Assembly: GCA_948099385.1 (NCBI GenBank)
Contig: CANUEZ040000193.1
Coordinates: 1,996,501 to 2,060,500 of the forward strand
Length of the DNA stretch: 64,000 nucleotides
DNA from: Fasciola hepatica
Lineage: Eukaryota > Platyhelminthes > Trematoda > Plagiorchiida > Fasciolidae
Direction: 5' to 3'
Part shown: positions 60,702 to 64,000 of the stretch, piece after piece
Layout: each line of letters starts with the position of its first letter
How positions within the stretch are numbered: position 1 is the first letter of the stretch
Notes under the pieces: generated by a model
Told to the model about the DNA's origin: nothing
Seen by the model: the letters and a program-made list of their open reading frames with translations, nothing else
The model's database searches: none
Translations under genes and position numbers: made by a program

Positions 60702-60777
60702 AAAATATAGGTTATGACGCCGACTGCCCACATATCCGTTGCGAATGTGATCGGATCAAAGTTCACTATTTCGGGAG
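60702..60777 (-). CDS. STK17: DAPK-family (DRAK/STK17-like) kinase, exon for subdomains VIII-IX
   Basis: A 76-nt exon. Its acceptor TTGTTGTAG ends at 60778, and a GTAAGT donor follows at 60701. Two nucleotides complete an Ala codon. Then follow PEIVNFDPITFATDMWAVG and VITYI, plus two nucleotides of the next Leu codon. The APE motif anchors the activation segment, and the Asp of ATDMW is the helix F Asp that holds the catalytic loop. The FDPI..ATDMW spacing resembles STK17 (YDPI..ATDMW) more than DAPK1 (YEPL..EADMW). The missing upstream exons would carry the ATP-binding lobe, HRD and DFG motifs. They are not readable in the 3.2 kb up to the window edge. Confidence 0.95.
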
Positions 60778-63700
60778 CTACAACAATTCACGTATAGAAT
60801 GAATTTTAGAAATAGGGACAAAACAAGATAGATTTTCTCAGTTTTGAAATGGGAATTTCTTCATCTATGAATTTTAGATAAACATTACGAATTCAATCTC
60901 TTTCTTTCTCCATACATAGAGAGAGCTTTCTGGATTATTTATCTCACAGTAACGTAAGGTTTTTGTTATGCATTTTTGAAACTTACGACATGAGAAAATC
61001 AGATTCTTCAGTGCATGGATTTCAAAGAAAGGTTTCACTGAAAGTTACCGTTTTTCATTGTTTGGAAGTGATAAAGCCCCATTTGGTCCAATTTGTGATT
61101 CTAAACATTCTCTCGGTGAACGAAGCTGTGGTCCTAAATATCGAAGTGCATCTACACAAGGCAGAACGCAAAGTACCCAGTCGATGAGCAGTAACAGTTT
61201 TCCAAAAGATAAAAAACATCTTGATTACGAGGACTTCGGTTTTTGTAATTGAGATATAAATAAACATTTCTCCATGAACAGATGAAGGACTTATCTCGTT
61301 GGTGATGAAATTTCTGATAATCCCGATATCCTAAACCGGAAATTACGTATCCATTTTGTAAATCTCAGTACCTTTATTAGCCGGTATCAGGAACATATCA
61401 AATAGGGAAATAACAAAATGATTGTTTAGAGGCTGTATACGGTCTGCGCACTATCATACACGTATCCTGGTTTTGAACATTTTTGATGTCAGTGGTATAA
61501 ATATAAACCCCAAACGAGATTTCATATGTAAAGTAATCCTCATTGTTCCCTTGAGGGATATCAGTTTCCCTCAAAAAGGTTTTTCAAACCCAAACCTCGA
61601 GCCAGATCCCTGAAATTATCACAACAGAAAAGTTTGGAGCTCTTAAAAAAAATAAAATGTCCTAGGCTTTCGTGACTAAAGTGAGTGCTGCAAAAGCGGA
61701 ACTCGTTCAGTGGTGATTAGACACTGAATAGTTTTGCTTTTGTCCTAGCATCATATCCTCAGCCTGAAAAGACGACCGAATGGAATGGGTGGTACTCCAA
61801 TTAGGTAGAGAAAATCGGATGATTTACTTTACGGCTGATTACAAACGTAAACAATACGTGTACTCGTTTTGTGCATAAACCTTTGAAAATAATCTCTAAT
61901 AGATTTTCTCTGGACTAATCCGAGACTCGGTCGGGGTCAACACTAGGATTGACGGGATTCTGTGAAAATCTCAATTTTTAGTTGGGCTGAGTGGGACAAA
62001 TAAGATTTTTTGTTTCAATGTCTAATACACCATACCGCCCAGTGGACATACAGAAAGCGGGAATACTTTGTTATCAAGAATTCGCTTGCTGTGAAAGAAA
62101 TCTTTAATAGCGAAAATATTCTTCTATCTGTATACAGTCTTCCACTGTTATCCAAAAACATGGACACTATGAGAACTTATTTCCTAGTTCGATCAGTGCC
62201 CCAGCTAAACTAGGCCAATTTGTAAAGTTCTTCATTCAAATCTAGCTAAATAACTTGCCTTAAACTGGTTTTTCTGTCTATCTTGAAAACCAGCCTGGAT
62301 TGTACGAGCAGAGTTTCATCAACTCGTGATGTTTGGACGAAATAAATCCATTTTTCAACCTGCCAGTTTAGTCCTCATGAAAAGCAGTCAACAAGCTACA
62401 CCTGCAAATTTCCAAATTTTTACCGACATTCTGTCACAGTAGATGGTCTAACAAAATCTCTATACTATTAGAAGGTACTATTCTGAGTTGTGATCATGAA
62501 TGATGAAAACAATTTTGACTAACGAACGAAAACAAAATATATTGAGGTAATTGATATCGAGCATTCTGAAAGATAGCTGTTCCCTCTCATGTGTAGATGT
62601 CTACAATGACCGTAATAGCACATTACAATTATTTGTGGATTAACAAAACACTACAGGCTTTTATCCTAAAATTAGTCAAGCGGACTATAAGCGGAAGAAG
62701 CGTAAAGTACAAAAACAGTGTCACAAGCAGGGGCACATTGTGAAACATTTCATCACTGACTTTTCGTCAGTATCTTTACAAAAAGGTGTTTTTGCCCAAA
62801 ATAACTCTGGTCTTTGAGGAGTTTTGTAAACCCCTCAGACACTGAAAGTAATAAGGCCTATTTTCACAAAGTTCTGTTCTTTTTAGTAGGGTTGGTAAAT
62901 GCTCGTATTCTTCCTCTATGCTTCTGAATTATTCCATTAAGGACTTCCTGGTGAGCCCAAGGGAACGGTGGATTAGACCTTGCACTAATAAATTATTATT
63001 CAATACGATATAATAAAAGTATAACTTGTCTGTGTAGTAACAGATACAATATCTAACCTCAAAGGACGTCATTACCTTGTGGCAAGATATAACTTTTAGT
63101 GGCAATCAAACTGGTCGGAAACGACACAAATCAAATCGGTAGTGGTGAGTGAAAAGAAGCATGAATGAAAAGTTAGGCATATCAAGAAAACAAAATTTAA
63201 TCACACCGGTCAGTGCACTGAGCATATATACGATAAAAGTTACTATAAAAATGTGATTTTAAAAGCAGTATGTGCCTGACTAGCACAAAAAGAAGTTAGT
63301 CCTATTGAGTTTTATTGGTACTACTGCTGCTCAGTAGCAAGCAGTGGGCTGTATAGTTTAAAACGTGAATATACGGGGACTTGTTTCCATCGTTCACTCA
63401 AATACTAGTTAAAAAGCCATCGAAGAAATAATCCATATCATAATTCTGTCTAGACAGTAGATAAAATTAACATTGCATTGTGTTGCCGAAGATTGACTTT
63501 GATCAACGATTATCACTTGTTGTTTTGATAAAATCTGTTATCAAGCCGTAATCTACAACAAAATCTGTAAACGAGAGAAACTCCGCCTATCTCCCGACAG
63601 CTTTACGTAAAGTTATGTTGATCAGAGTTATTCCTGCTCAAGGTTACTGGAATCGTAACTCAAGAAAGCTATGATCTGCTAGTCTGGGTGAACTTGAGCA

Positions 63701-64000
63701 ATGTCCAGCCACTTACTACTGTACTCATCATATCATGCGTACATCAACCATTCTCGTGCCAAATATGGCGCAACCTTTAGGGGCAGCTTCCAAAGTACTG
63801 AAATTTTACAGATTTTAAGGGCCAAAGCTATCTACATAACATGAAAATTTAGGAATTTTAGCAATCTCACCCATGAAAATTGCGTTCGGCAGAGCACGCG
63901 TAGCTTTGCGTATTACGTATCCGGTAACCTTGACGAAATTATCCTGCTGACAAATGGCTGCTGAAATCAAACTGATTCAGACAACTCAGATTATTCCAGT
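60778..64000 (-). other. Probable kinase intron running off the window
   Basis: I searched the minus strand by eye for HRD, DFG and glycine-loop codons and found none, so the next upstream exon is probably beyond 64000. The only notable content is the plus-strand frame at 61012-61252. Other short frames (61422-61613, 62010-62213) lack motifs, and the rest is AT-rich. Confidence 0.45.
61012..61252 (+). CDS. Candidate terminal exon on the strand opposite the kinase, with polyadenylation signal
   Basis: An acceptor-like AAATCAGATTCTTCAG ends at 61011. It is followed by 79 open codons from GCATGG to a TGA at 61250-61252, and an AATAAA at 61259-61264, 7 nt after the stop. The peptide starts AWISKKGFTESYRFSLFGSD, then APFGPICDSKHSLGERSCGP, a Ser/Thr/Gln-rich stretch (SASTQGRTQSTQSMSSNSF) and KDKKHLDYEDFGF. 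It reads like a disordered protein end. Two other frames are open over part of it (60963-61187 plus, 61267-61055 minus), so GC-richer local composition may explain the openness. No family is recognised. Confidence 0.3.

Noticed and set aside
61055..61267. 70-codon minus-strand frame as an upstream kinase exon
   Set aside because: The peptide lacks HRD, DFG or any kinase subdomain; it is antisense to a better plus-strand frame.
1..64000. CRISPR arrays, bacterial operons, integrons or phage modules
   Set aside because: No regularly spaced direct repeats, no long intronless genes and no ribosome-binding-site-led ORFs; all coding signal is eukaryotic exons or eukaryotic retroelements.

Overview
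The window reads as a piece of a eukaryotic, AT-rich, retrotransposon-loaded genome, most likely a flatworm and probably a digenean trematode. This is inferred from the mix seen here: Penelope-like elements with GIY-YIG endonuclease, hammerhead ribozyme motifs, an RTE-type LINE, a Jockey/CR1-type LINE, several Ty3/gypsy copies (one resembling the fluke CsRn1 type), tRNA-derived SINE-like pieces, and a cellular gene cut into short exons by introns of 0.8 to 6.5 kb. Nothing bacterial is present (no operons, no Shine-Dalgarno-led genes, no CRISPR). The species cannot be named from the sequence alone.

Layout. 0-46 kb is an accessory, transposon-built region with no convincing host gene. From left to right: a Penelope GIY-YIG remnant (0.2-0.55 kb); CA-rich tracts; a Penelope RT remnant (2.85-3.57 kb) running into a dispersed repeat (3.58-3.85 kb) whose sister lies at 28.05-28.32 kb; a repeat at 5.7-6.1 kb whose sister lies at 30.74-31.09 kb; a hammerhead ribozyme unit at 8.6 kb with a sister at 29.5 kb; a minus-strand gypsy copy (RT, RNase H, integrase) at 14.4-16.9 kb; an unidentified 149-codon open frame at 17.65-18.1 kb; a minus-strand gypsy integrase at 24.7-25.45 kb; an RTE-type LINE at 31.37-34.26 kb followed directly by a gypsy copy at 34.28-35.9 kb; a nearly full-length minus-strand Penelope element at 37.74-39.18 kb; and a Jockey/CR1-type LINE at 41.88-44.5 kb. 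All are broken by stops and frameshifts.

46.8-61 kb holds a cellular gene on the minus strand. Three exons (60777-60702, 59886-59734, 58203-58158) join in frame to give the C-terminal lobe of a death-associated-protein-kinase family Ser/Thr kinase, closest by eye to DRAK/STK17. Further down the same strand, three more exons (51632-51311, 49401-49061, 47143-46790) have good splice sites and matching phases. They encode a Ser/Thr/Pro-rich tail and are most simply the rest of the same gene. The kinase N-lobe, catalytic loop and DFG exons were not found and probably lie beyond the right edge.

The most interesting signals are the two hammerhead ribozyme copies, which have decayed at different places; the phase-consistent kinase and tail exons; and two possible exons on the opposite strand inside the kinase introns.
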